64,000 nt of DNA from Sporosarcina ureae (GTDB lineage Bacteria; Bacillota; Bacilli; Bacillales_A; Planococcaceae): positions 310,001-374,000 of the forward strand of contig NZ_CP015207.1 of NCBI RefSeq assembly GCF_002101375.1, read 5' to 3'. This document shows positions 53,771 to 62,208 of the stretch, in pieces. The notes under the pieces were generated by a model that had not been told where the DNA came from, ran no database searches, and saw nothing but the letters and a program-made list of their open reading frames with translations. A program made the translations under genes and the position numbers. Each line of letters begins with the position of its first letter. The stretch's first letter is position 1.

Positions 53771-53931
53771 AAACCAAATCAATAGACTGAATTTTCGTAA
53801 AAAATGGTAATGGAATCTATCGATCTATTTAGAATACAATTAATGTGCGAAACTCTATAAGCAATTTATGTATTTGTAGAGGTGTCCAATTAAACAGGAA
53901 AATAAATTCTAAATATTTAGGAGAGATATCA

Positions 53932-55098
53932 ATGTCAAATAACTACGATTTGATTATCGTTGGCGCAGGAATTATGGCATCCAGTTTAGCCTACAATTTG
54001 TACAAAGACGGTTATACCGGGAAAATCGCACTATTCGAAAAGGATAATAAATACGAATATTCCTCTACACCTAGAAGTGAAGGTGGAATTCGTCAAACTT
54101 TTAGTACAGAAGTTAACATTCGAATGAGTCAATATAGTTACCAAGTATATAAGAAATTTGAAGAGGAGATGGCATTCGATGGTGAGAATGCACAAATCAA
54201 CTTCAATGAAAACGGTTACTTATATTTACTTGATAAAAAATCAATGCCAATCTTTGAAGATATTTTAAAAACACAAGAAACATTAGGTGTTAAAACAAAG
54301 TTTATGAATCAAAGGGAAACACAATCTTTTTTCCCTGAATTAAATGTTGAAGATTTGGTAGGGTCTGTATTTGACCCAGAAGCCGGAAATGCAGACCCGT
54401 ATTCTGTATTACAAGCGTATATCAGGAAAATAAGAGAATACGGTGTTTCTTTTATATACGAAGAGGTTGATACAATTTTAACGGAGCGTAATAAAGCAAT
54501 TGGTATTCAAACTACTAATGGTGATAAGTATTTCGCACCAATTGTTGTTAATGCAGCAGGCCCCTGGTCTGGTGATTTAAGTGCAAAAATCGGACTCGAA
54601 ATTCCCGTAAAACCATTAAGACGTCAATTATTTTCAATTGATACCCAACTGAAATTCCAACATGAAATACCATTTACATTTGATCCGACCGGTCTACATT
54701 TCAGAAGTGAAAGATCAAAAGTAGTCGTTGGCTGGGCAAATGATGTTCCTTATGGCTACGACTTTAACCTTGAAAAGAGTTTTTTTGAAGAAGAAATTTG
54801 GCCTGTTTTAGCTACACGTTCATCTCATTTCGAACAACTTAAATTAGAAAATGGGTGGACTGGTTTATATGATTATAACTATATTGACCAGAATGCAATA
54901 ATAGGTGGCCATCCAGACTTGGGTGGATACTTTATTGTATCAGGATTTAGTGGTCACGGATTCCAACATGCACCAGCCGCTGGAAAAGCGTTATCTGAAC
55001 TGATTCGTTTAGGAAAGTTCGAAACAATGGATATATCTTCACTTTCAGTAGAGCGATTTAAAACAAATGAATTAGTAATTGAAACAGCAGTCTATTAA
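53932..55098 (+). CDS. FAD-dependent amine/amino-acid oxidoreductase (DAO family, FOXRED1-like)
   Basis: A 388-aa flavoprotein. The dinucleotide motif LIIVGAGIMASSLAYNL is at the N-terminus, RSEGGIRQTFSTEVNIRMS follows, and near the end FIVSGFSGHGFQHAPAAGKA is diagnostic of the DAO family. Members oxidise secondary or tertiary amines and D-amino acids such as sarcosine or N-methyl amino acids. The start is ATG 53932 with AGGAGA six bases upstream; the longer frame from 53845 lacks one. It is the first gene of a plus-strand operon with the TPP enzyme, aminotransferase and SDR. Confidence 0.88.
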   Translation: MSNNYDLIIVGAGIMASSLAYNLYKDGYTGKIALFEKDNKYEYSSTPRSEGGIRQTFSTEVNIRMSQYSYQVYKKFEEEMAFDGENAQINFNENGYLYLLDKKSMPIFEDILKTQETLGVKTKFMNQRETQSFFPELNVEDLVGSVFDPEAGNADPYSVLQAYIRKIREYGVSFIYEEVDTILTERNKAIGIQTTNGDKYFAPIVVNAAGPWSGDLSAKIGLEIPVKPLRRQLFSIDTQLKFQHEIPFTFDPTGLHFRSERSKVVVGWANDVPYGYDFNLEKSFFEEEIWPVLATRSSHFEQLKLENGWTGLYDYNYIDQNAIIGGHPDLGGYFIVSGFSGHGFQHAPAAGKALSELIRLGKFETMDISSLSVERFKTNELVIETAVY

Positions 55099-55117
55099 AA
55101 TATAAAGGGTGAATAAA

Positions 55118-56815
55118 ATGAAATTAACAGACAGACAGATAGCAGTTGATGTATTAGAAGATGAAGATGTAAATACAGTGAATCTAACAGGCGGTCAGTT
55201 AATAGTTGATGTATTGGAGAAAGAAGGCGTAACTAAGATCTTTGGTGTGCCAGGTGAAAGTTATTTAAACGTACTTGATGCAATTTATGAGCACCAAAAC
55301 ATTGAATATATTTCTACCCGACAAGAAGGTGGAGCTTCTTTTATGGCTGAAGGATATGCAAAGGCTTCAGGTAAGGTTGGAGTGTGTATGGCAACAAGAG
55401 GACCTGGTGCAACGAATTTATCGATTGGTATTCATACAGCACACCAAGATTCAACTCCACTTGTAGCATTAATTGGTCAAGTTGAACGTGAGTTTAGAGA
55501 TCGTGAAGCATTCCAAGAAGTTGACTTCGTTGGTTTTTTCAGCCATCTATGCAAATGGACAGTAGAAATTAACCACGCAGATCGTGTTCCTGAGTTACTG
55601 CACCGCGCTTTCCATATTGCTCGTTCTGGTCGTCCAGGGCCAGTACTTGTTTCATTGCCAGAAGATATGCTCGATGACATTGTCACAAAAATCACACATC
55701 AAAAATTTAAATCGAGTACAATCTCCCCTGATAATTTGGCAGTTAATGAAGCTGCTAAATTAATTCAAGAAGCGGAACGTCCAATTATAATTGCCGGTGG
55801 TGGAATCGTATTGTCTGATGCAACTGAAATGCTAGTTAAGTTATCAGAGTTAACTCAAGCACCCGTTGCTTCAGCTTTTAGACGTTTCCATTCCTTTCCA
55901 AACTCCCATGATAACTATGTGGGATCATTAGGAATTGGCGCACGCCCAGACTTATTAAAATATATTAAAGATAGTGATTTAGTTATTGCTTTAGGAACTA
56001 GATTTTCACAAATGACGACATCTGATTATACATTACTAAATGAAAATTCAAAACTCATTCATGTCGATGCTTCTGAAGAAACATTAGGTAAAGTTTATAC
56101 ACCGACATTACCGATAGTCTCGGACGTAAAACGTTTCCTTGAAGAAATAGTAAAGGTAGTTTCAGAAAATAAAGACGAAAAAAGAAAGATTAATAAAGAA
56201 AAAATTCGTAATAATTACGTTGACTTTTCTACACCAAAATTGATTAAAAAAGAAAATTATGTTGATATGAACAGTCTAGTTCATCATTTATCTGAACAAT
56301 TACCGAAAGATGCGATTATTACGAGTGATGCAGGTAACTTCTTCTCATGGTTATCACGTTATTACCGTTATGATGAAGGTGGTAAATATTATGGACCAAC
56401 TTCGGGTGCTATGGGATATGGAATGCCAGCTGCAATTGGAGCTAAAATTGCGCATCCTGAAAAAGTTGTCGTATCGTTATCAGGTGACGGTGGATACATG
56501 ATGACAATGCAAGACTTTGAAACAGCTGTTAGATACAATATTCCAATCGTTTCCATTGTCATTAATAATAATATTTTCGGGACAATTCGTACACACCAAG
56601 AGCGTAAATTTCCTGATAGAATGGTTGGTACTCAATTATCTAATCCTAACTATAAAGAAATTGCTGAATCGTTTGGTGGTTTTGGGGAAAGAGTTACCAA
56701 TACAGATGAATTTGTTCCGGCATTAAAGAGAGCTTTAGCATCTAATAAGCCTGCTTTAATTGAAGTATTAACAGATCCGTGTATTTTATCTGCAAATCAT
56801 GATCAAACGATTTAA
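55118..56815 (+). CDS. thiamine-diphosphate-dependent carboligase (acetolactate-synthase-like)
   Basis: 565 aa. The catalytic glutamate lies in STRQEGGASFMAEGYAKASG, the central FAD/nucleotide-binding-type domain is present, and the TPP motif runs from VVSLSGDGGYMMTMQDF to the NNN of VINNNIFG. It resembles acetolactate synthases, but no regulatory subunit is present and the context is catabolic, so the 2-keto-acid substrate is unknown. The N-terminus carries an exact 20-codon tandem duplication (KLTDRQIAVDVLEDEDVNTV, then NLTGGQLIVDVLEKEGVTKI); relatives have only one such unit. The start ATG 55118 follows AAAGGGTG. Confidence 0.85.
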   Translation: MKLTDRQIAVDVLEDEDVNTVNLTGGQLIVDVLEKEGVTKIFGVPGESYLNVLDAIYEHQNIEYISTRQEGGASFMAEGYAKASGKVGVCMATRGPGATNLSIGIHTAHQDSTPLVALIGQVEREFRDREAFQEVDFVGFFSHLCKWTVEINHADRVPELLHRAFHIARSGRPGPVLVSLPEDMLDDIVTKITHQKFKSSTISPDNLAVNEAAKLIQEAERPIIIAGGGIVLSDATEMLVKLSELTQAPVASAFRRFHSFPNSHDNYVGSLGIGARPDLLKYIKDSDLVIALGTRFSQMTTSDYTLLNENSKLIHVDASEETLGKVYTPTLPIVSDVKRFLEEIVKVVSENKDEKRKINKEKIRNNYVDFSTPKLIKKENYVDMNSLVHHLSEQLPKDAIITSDAGNFFSWLSRYYRYDEGGKYYGPTSGAMGYGMPAAIGAKIAHPEKVVVSLSGDGGYMMTMQDFETAVRYNIPIVSIVINNNIFGTIRTHQERKFPDRMVGTQLSNPNYKEIAESFGGFGERVTNTDEFVPALKRALASNKPALIEVLTDPCILSANHDQTI

Positions 56816-56832
56816 TAGTAAAGGAGATTATA

Positions 56833-58140
56833 ATGAAATCGATAAATATAAAAACAGCAATACCTGGCCCAAAGTCGACTGACTTATTAAAAGAAAAAGA
56901 AGAATCTGTAGCAAGAGGAATCTCTACAGCTTACCCTATTGCAGTAGAAAAAGGTGTAGGGGCAGTTCTGACTGATATCGATGGAAATTCTTATATTGAC
57001 TTAGCAGCGGGAATTTCTAGTTTAAATGTCGGTCATTCTCCAAAACCTGTAGTTGATGCATTAAAAAAACAACTCGATTTATTTATAAATCCTATTTTCA
57101 ATGTAACGATGCATAAACCATATATTGATTTAGCTAAAAAACTAAATCAAATTGTTCCGGGTAATTTTCAAAAAAGGTCTGTTTTCTTTAATAGTGGAGC
57201 AGAAGCAATTGAAAATGCCGTGAAAATTGCTCGCCGGTATACAGGTCGCAAAGGAATAATATCTTTCGATCGTTCATTTCATGGCCGTACAATGTTAGCA
57301 ATGACTTTAACTGGGAAAGTTAATTCAATTAAAAAGGGATTTGGTCCCCTAGCATCAGATGTCCATCATGCGCCCTACCCATATTACTTTAAAGATGAGC
57401 GTACAGATGAGCAGTTAGTTGATGAACTTAAACGATTGTTTCAAGTCTCGGTTTCTCCAGAAGAAGTAGCTGCAATTATTTTAGAACCTGTTCAAGGTGA
57501 TGGCGGAGTTATCATTCCTTCAAAACAATTTATACAAGAAATTAGAGCTATCTGTGATCAATATGGTATTGTATTAATCGCAGATGAAATACAAACAGGA
57601 TTCGGTCGTACGGGTAAAATGTTTGCTATGGAGCATTTTAACTGTACAGCTGATCTGACAGTAATGTCGAAGTCGATTGCTGCAGGTATTCCACTAAGTG
57701 CCATTACAGGCAAAAATGAAATCGTTAATTTCCCCGAGGTAAAAGAACTTGGGGGTACACTTAGTGGAAATACTTTAGGATGTGTTGCAGCATTAGAAGT
57801 TATTAAGTTGATAGAAAATGAAAACTTACTAGAGCGTGCAAATGAAATCGGACGATTTATTAAAGACAAACTTTCTTTCGAATCAAAACATATTGGTGAA
57901 ATTCGTCATTTAGGAGCTATGATTGGAATTGAAATTGTATTAGATAAACAATCTAAAGCATCTCATCGTAGCTTTGTCAGTGATGTAGTAAATAAATGTT
58001 TTAAAAAGGGTGTTTTATTTATGAGAGCCGCGGATGGGGATGTTATCCGTCTCCTACCACCACTCGTTATAACTGATGATCAACTAAACGAAGCGATGTC
58101 TGTTATCGTAAATACCATAAAGGAACTCGAAGTTTTATAA
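56833..58140 (+). CDS. 4-aminobutyrate-type aminotransferase (class III, GabT-like)
   Basis: A 435-aa PLP enzyme. TAIPGPKSTDLLKEKEESVA at the start, FFNSGAEAIENAVKIARRYT, the cofactor Asp in VLIADEIQTGFGRTG and the Schiff-base lysine in MSKSIAAGIPLSAITG are all present. It is closest in pattern to GABA aminotransferases, giving succinate semialdehyde, which the aldehyde dehydrogenase at 45481 would oxidise. AAGGAG precedes the ATG. It is 17 bases after the TPP-enzyme gene. Confidence 0.88.
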   Translation: MKSINIKTAIPGPKSTDLLKEKEESVARGISTAYPIAVEKGVGAVLTDIDGNSYIDLAAGISSLNVGHSPKPVVDALKKQLDLFINPIFNVTMHKPYIDLAKKLNQIVPGNFQKRSVFFNSGAEAIENAVKIARRYTGRKGIISFDRSFHGRTMLAMTLTGKVNSIKKGFGPLASDVHHAPYPYYFKDERTDEQLVDELKRLFQVSVSPEEVAAIILEPVQGDGGVIIPSKQFIQEIRAICDQYGIVLIADEIQTGFGRTGKMFAMEHFNCTADLTVMSKSIAAGIPLSAITGKNEIVNFPEVKELGGTLSGNTLGCVAALEVIKLIENENLLERANEIGRFIKDKLSFESKHIGEIRHLGAMIGIEIVLDKQSKASHRSFVSDVVNKCFKKGVLFMRAADGDVIRLLPPLVITDDQLNEAMSVIVNTIKELEVL

Positions 58141-58164
58141 TAAACTAATGATGGGGTGAGATTA

Positions 58165-58950
58165 ATGCGACTAGAAGATAAAGTGTCAATAATCACCGGG
58201 GGTAGCCGTGGAATTGGTGAAGCAATAGCTCAAATGTTTGGTAAAGAAGGTTCAAAGATTGTTATTGCTGACGTTAACGAAGATACCGGAAATGCCGCAC
58301 TTGAAGGTTTGATGGCAGAAGGAATTGATGCAATTTTTGTTAAAACAGATGTTTCTAATGAAGAAAGTGTCATTAATCTAATGAATAGAACATTAAGTGC
58401 ATTCGGTAGAATAGATGTTTTAGTTAACAATGCTGCAGTATCGATTAGAAAATCTGCAGAAGAGACATCATTAGATGAATGGCAAAAGGTCCTTGGCGTT
58501 AATTTAACCGGCGCATTTTTATGTTCAAAATATGCAGTTCCCGAAATGAGATTAAGAGAACGTGGGGCGATTGTTAACGTTGCTTCTTGGCACGCCGATA
58601 AAACGATCACTCGCTTTGCTGCCTATGCAGCTTCAAAGGGTGGTATGACAGCTTTAACACGTCAGATGTCACTTGATTGTGGTAAGGATAATATTCGTGT
58701 TAATGCAGTATTACCAAGTACAGTTGATACACCTATGTTGTATGAGACGATGAACAATTTACCTGATCCTGAAGAGGCATGGAAGCAAACGCTTGACTAT
58801 CAACCTTTAGGAAGAATAGCAACTGCTGATGATATTGCTCATGCATGTTTGTTTTTGGTAAGTGATGAAGCCTCTTATATTAGTGGGCATTCTTTACGTG
58901 TAGATGGTGGAACTTATTCAAAAGTAGCAAGACCATTAATGTTCGATTAA
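58165..58950 (+). CDS. short-chain dehydrogenase/reductase
   Basis: A 261-aa classical SDR. The NAD(P) motif TGGSRGIGEA is at about 11-20, D-V at about 60-62, NNAA at about 88-91, the catalytic serine lies in VNVASWHAD, and YAASKGG carries Tyr and Lys. The closing ISGHSLRVDGG is typical. The substrate is unknown; in this operon it would oxidise or reduce an alcohol/ketone intermediate. The start is ATG 58165, with GGGGTGA upstream rather than the GTG at 58156. Confidence 0.88.
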   Translation: MRLEDKVSIITGGSRGIGEAIAQMFGKEGSKIVIADVNEDTGNAALEGLMAEGIDAIFVKTDVSNEESVINLMNRTLSAFGRIDVLVNNAAVSIRKSAEETSLDEWQKVLGVNLTGAFLCSKYAVPEMRLRERGAIVNVASWHADKTITRFAAYAASKGGMTALTRQMSLDCGKDNIRVNAVLPSTVDTPMLYETMNNLPDPEEAWKQTLDYQPLGRIATADDIAHACLFLVSDEASYISGHSLRVDGGTYSKVARPLMFD

Positions 58951-59209
58951 CCAATATTACTTAACTTCCGTACCGAATAAAACAACTTAATCTATTAGCT
59001 ATACAAACTTTGTAGTTCTGCGAAAATGTCCTGTTTTTAATACAAGTATATAAGGAAGCTGAGTTAACCTGTTCCTGCTTTTTTAGTCTTGTCTTTTGCT
59101 TTATTTTGTAACGTAAAAATTTGTGCAAACAATTTACTGTATTGGTTTTTATTTCGTGAGCTAATTGTCATTCAATTTATTGAAATGTCTAGTAGAAAGG
59201 AAGTTAGTG

Positions 59210-59980
59210 ATGAAGTACATTGATTTAAACTGTGATATGGGCGAAAGTTTTGGCGCTTATAAATTAGGTAATGACGAAGAAGTAATTGAACTAATCTCAT
59301 CTGCTAATATTGCTTGTGGTTTTCACGCAGGTGACCCAAATGTGATGGATAGAACTGTTAAAATGGCAAAAAAACATGGTGTAGGTATTGGTGTTCATAT
59401 GGGTTATCCTGATTTACTAGGATTTGGCCGTCGTGATATTGATATCGCCAAAGATGATCTAGTCAATTACATTATTTATCAAATTGGTGCATTACAGGCG
59501 TTTTGCAAAAAACATGGTGTAGAAATACAACATATTAAGTCACATGGAAGTATGGGTAATATGTCATATGTAAACCATACAGTAGCAGATGCTGTCACAG
59601 ATGCAATATTACACATAGTACCTAACACAAAATTGTTTGTAATTGCAAATACAGTTATTCATAAACTAGCTGTCGAAAAAGGTATTGCTGTTGTTCACGA
59701 GGTATTTGCGGATCGCACGTATACAAATGACGGTACACTTGTTTCCCGGAAACAAGAAGGCGCAGTCATTAAGGATCCAGAAAAAGCCGCGGAACAGGTT
59801 TTACAAATGGTTTTAGAAGGTAACGTTACTACAATCGACGGTAATATTATCGATATGAGCGCTGACAGTATTTGTGTTCACGGTGATACCCAAGGGGCAC
59901 TTGAAATCATTAGATGTGTAAAATCAAAACTTGAAGAAAATAACGTTATAATTGCCCCAGTAGGTACATGGTTAAAATAA
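59210..59980 (+). CDS. pxpA: 5-oxoprolinase subunit PxpA (LamB/YcsF family)
   Basis: 256 aa. IDLNCDMGESFGAYKLGNDE at the start, SSANIACGFHAGDPNVM, GVHMGYPDLLGFGRR and VHGDT near the end are all LamB/YcsF hallmarks. It completes the PxpABC lactamase with the subunits encoded at 43298-44982. The start is ATG 59210 with AAGGAAG six bases upstream; the frame open to 59165 has no site. About 260 bases separate it from the SDR gene, so it may have its own promoter. A strong terminator follows. Confidence 0.93.
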   Translation: MKYIDLNCDMGESFGAYKLGNDEEVIELISSANIACGFHAGDPNVMDRTVKMAKKHGVGIGVHMGYPDLLGFGRRDIDIAKDDLVNYIIYQIGALQAFCKKHGVEIQHIKSHGSMGNMSYVNHTVADAVTDAILHIVPNTKLFVIANTVIHKLAVEKGIAVVHEVFADRTYTNDGTLVSRKQEGAVIKDPEKAAEQVLQMVLEGNVTTIDGNIIDMSADSICVHGDTQGALEIIRCVKSKLEENNVIIAPVGTWLK

Positions 59981-60038
59981 TATTTTAATAAATGATACAA
60001 AAATTAAAGGCTATTTAAATTAATTTCAATAAAATTAA

Positions 60039-60075
60039 AATGATATTCCTGAACTAATTGGGAATGTCATTTTTA
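60039..60075 (+). terminator. terminator after pxpA
   Basis: AATGATATTCC and GGAATGTCATT pair over 11 positions (one G-U), with an 11-base loop and TTTTATTT following. Confidence 0.88.
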
Positions 60076-60175
60076 TTTCCATTAAGTATTTCAAGTCTTT
60101 CTCATGTTATAGTTTTTATTTTTGGAATGGTTGTTTTAACGGATAAAATTAATGTAGCGGATTTAAATAATTGGG

Positions 60176-60334
60176 ATTGCGGAGTATTACGGACAGAATA
60201 AGCAACTAGTGCGGAGTTTTGAGCTGGCCAATACGGGCATGAAAGCCAGCGACCAGATAGAAACAGCAATTGAGCAGGTGGGAGCGATTAGCACCCGATC
60301 TCTCATCCCACCTAACGTACCGTTCTTTATATGA
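60176..60334 (+). pseudogene. unrecognised 3' gene fragment
   Basis: A 53-codon frame reads IAEYYGQNKQLVRSFELANT, then GMKASDQIETAIEQVGAIST, and ends at TGA 60334. It has no start or ribosome site and its GC content is visibly higher than that of the flanks. It looks like the tail of a gene brought in from elsewhere. No family recognised. Confidence 0.4.
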
Positions 60335-60382
60335 CAGTTTGATTAAGACTTATGATGCAAAATTTCATAACGAGATACTAAT

Positions 60383-61102
60383 TCAAGATTTCTTGTTTCG
60401 TAAGTGACCTCTATTTCTCTTTGTTGCCAAATCGGCCAGTCTAACTGGTATGGGTAATCGACTTTCACCATTTATTAATTCCTCAGTAATAGTTGTTGCT
60501 GTTGGTAAGTCTATATAGTTCCCACATGAAATGAATATAGGTTTGACGTCTTGATGTGTTCGTAAAACTCTGCCGTATATTTCCTTATTTATAATTATAT
60601 CTACATAAGAACCTACCCTACTTTCAGGCATTTCAAATTCGGCATCAGCTATTTTCAAGTAACTTTTAGCAATGCCGATGGTTGGTTTATTCAGAAAGAA
60701 TGAAGCATGTGTTGCGATTCCCATATGCCTTGGATGCAAATAGCCATTGCCATCAAACATAAATAGATCTGGTGCGTGTGTAAGCTTTTTGGCCGCGCTA
60801 ATAACTAGGGGAAGTTCCCGAAACGCCAAATATCCTGGTATATAAGGGACTGCGATAATTCCTGCGCTATTTGTTTCTTCAATAACCGCTTTTGTAACAT
60901 AATCTATGACGATTATGCTACAAACACCCCATTCATTTCCTTCATCCTCCCAGTAAGCTACATCCACACCTGCAATGAACTTGATATCAGTAGCAGCCAT
61001 TCTGTTGACCATACTAACTTCTTCTTTTAAACACATTTGAATTGCATTCCATTTCTTATTGTCGACTGATAGTGGATGGACATTCTGAATGTATATTTTC
61101 AT
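60383..61102 (-). CDS. nfi: endonuclease V (deoxyinosine 3' endonuclease)
   Basis: About 239 aa. It cuts DNA (or RNA) near deaminated adenine. AGVDVAYW carries the first catalytic Asp. PYIPGYLAFRELP is the wedge motif that opens the lesion, and DGNGYLHPRHMGIATH carries the second metal site. The frame opens at TTG 61111, but I prefer ATG 61102; GAGGAG lies unusually close to it. It is monocistronic. Confidence 0.92.
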   Translation of the reverse strand: MKIYIQNVHPLSVDNKKWNAIQMCLKEEVSMVNRMAATDIKFIAGVDVAYWEDEGNEWGVCSIIVIDYVTKAVIEETNSAGIIAVPYIPGYLAFRELPLVISAAKKLTHAPDLFMFDGNGYLHPRHMGIATHASFFLNKPTIGIAKSYLKIADAEFEMPESRVGSYVDIIINKEIYGRVLRTHQDVKPIFISCGNYIDLPTATTITEELINGESRLPIPVRLADLATKRNRGHLRNKKS

Positions 61103-61258
61103 TCTCCTCAATGATTAAATTTGCTCAATAGAATTTACTCTCCATTGTCTAACTCAACCAATTAATTGGCATTATTTTAAGACCAAGTTATAAATCAATA
61201 GTGTTGACTTCAATAAAAGTCTTCTGTAGGACTTCCTCGCTTAACTCACCCTATTGTT

Positions 61259-61402
61259 TTATAAATGATTGTTTAGCTCAAAATTCTGTTGGCAATCAAC
61301 TAAGGTGGTTTTCTCCTTAAAATCATTCTTTCGTGGAGTACTCGCCGTGTAAACATTCGCAGTTCCTGCAGCTATGCTGACAATATGTTCGTTGACATGC
61401 AT
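61259..61402 (-). CDS. possible 47-aa small protein
   Basis: ATG 61402 follows AAGGTGAG at eight bases. The frame reads MHVNEHIVSIAAGTANVYTA and ends at 61259. It has no homologue that I recognise. The good ribosome site and mixed composition make it plausible. Confidence 0.35.
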   Translation of the reverse strand: MHVNEHIVSIAAGTANVYTASTPRKNDFKEKTTLVDCQQNFELNNHL

Positions 61403-62208
61403 ATATATACTCACCTTATTTTATTGAATGAAACTGGTTGTCCGATTCAGTCATTTTACGCACTATCAATAACTTGAAACATTTGTATTAAAAAGCGATA
61501 ATGTTGCGCACGACCAGCAATGCACCGAACACTCTCATGATTTTTTCTTTTTATCTCTCCCCTTCTATTCTAACTCTGTTCTAGGCAGGTTACCGTCTAT
61601 GTTTGGCAGTGCACAGACGGGAAAAACGGAAAAAACTTTCAAAGTTAGGATAAATATCTACAGAAAAAGAAGTATGTATTCCTACTCTAGTAAATTCATA
61701 CTTCGTTAATTCGTTTTCTATTTTCTTTACATATCCTTACTAGCCATTTACCGCTATTTTCACCCAGACAACGTATAATGATAGAAGAAGGAGTATTTTT
61801 TGTTAAAAAAGAGGTGCAATTACGCTTAAAAGTTTGAAACAATATTTCCTAGGCAATATGAAACATAAAAAACAAGTCAATTATACCTCTAGATGGTGTG
61901 AGTGTTTGGAAGCAGTTAAAATACTATCAAATTTTCAACATGACAAAGTCATAAATTTATTAAAAAATCCTACGCGCAAGGTGTAGAATCTATGAACTGG
62001 GTAGAAAAATGTTGGGCAAAGCTGTACTCCATAGTTTTACGATGTATGAAGGATCATCATTCCCTCCGCTTGCGGAGAGTATAGCTATTTTATCTTACGA
62101 TGCGGTTCTTCTAAACTACTAGTAATATCGATTGAAGTTTCACGGTAGACACTAAAAGGACCACTGATATTATTATATTTTCAAATTGAAAATATTCATT
62201 TTATAAGC
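61403..62208. other. 800-base gap, no convincing gene
   Basis: AT-rich. A plus-strand frame near 61830-61985 (MKHKKQVNYTSRWCECLEAV, then KILSNFQHDKVINLL) lacks a good start and may be a remnant. I saw no terminator, tRNA or repeat that I could support. Confidence 0.3.

Noticed and set aside
38140-56815. Oxalate breakdown by a formyl-CoA transferase (CaiB type) plus oxalyl-CoA decarboxylase (TPP enzyme)
   Set aside because: The two genes are 16 kb apart in different units, and the TPP enzyme looks like an acetolactate-synthase-type carboligase rather than an oxalyl-CoA decarboxylase.
55118-56815. Biosynthetic acetolactate synthase (IlvB)
   Set aside because: No small subunit or ilv neighbours; it is embedded in a catabolic operon.
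45481-58140. Ectoine degradation (TRAP importer, cyclodeaminase-like EutC, class III aminotransferase, semialdehyde dehydrogenase)
   Set aside because: The ectoine hydrolase (M24) and the deacetylase are missing; only the generic partners match.
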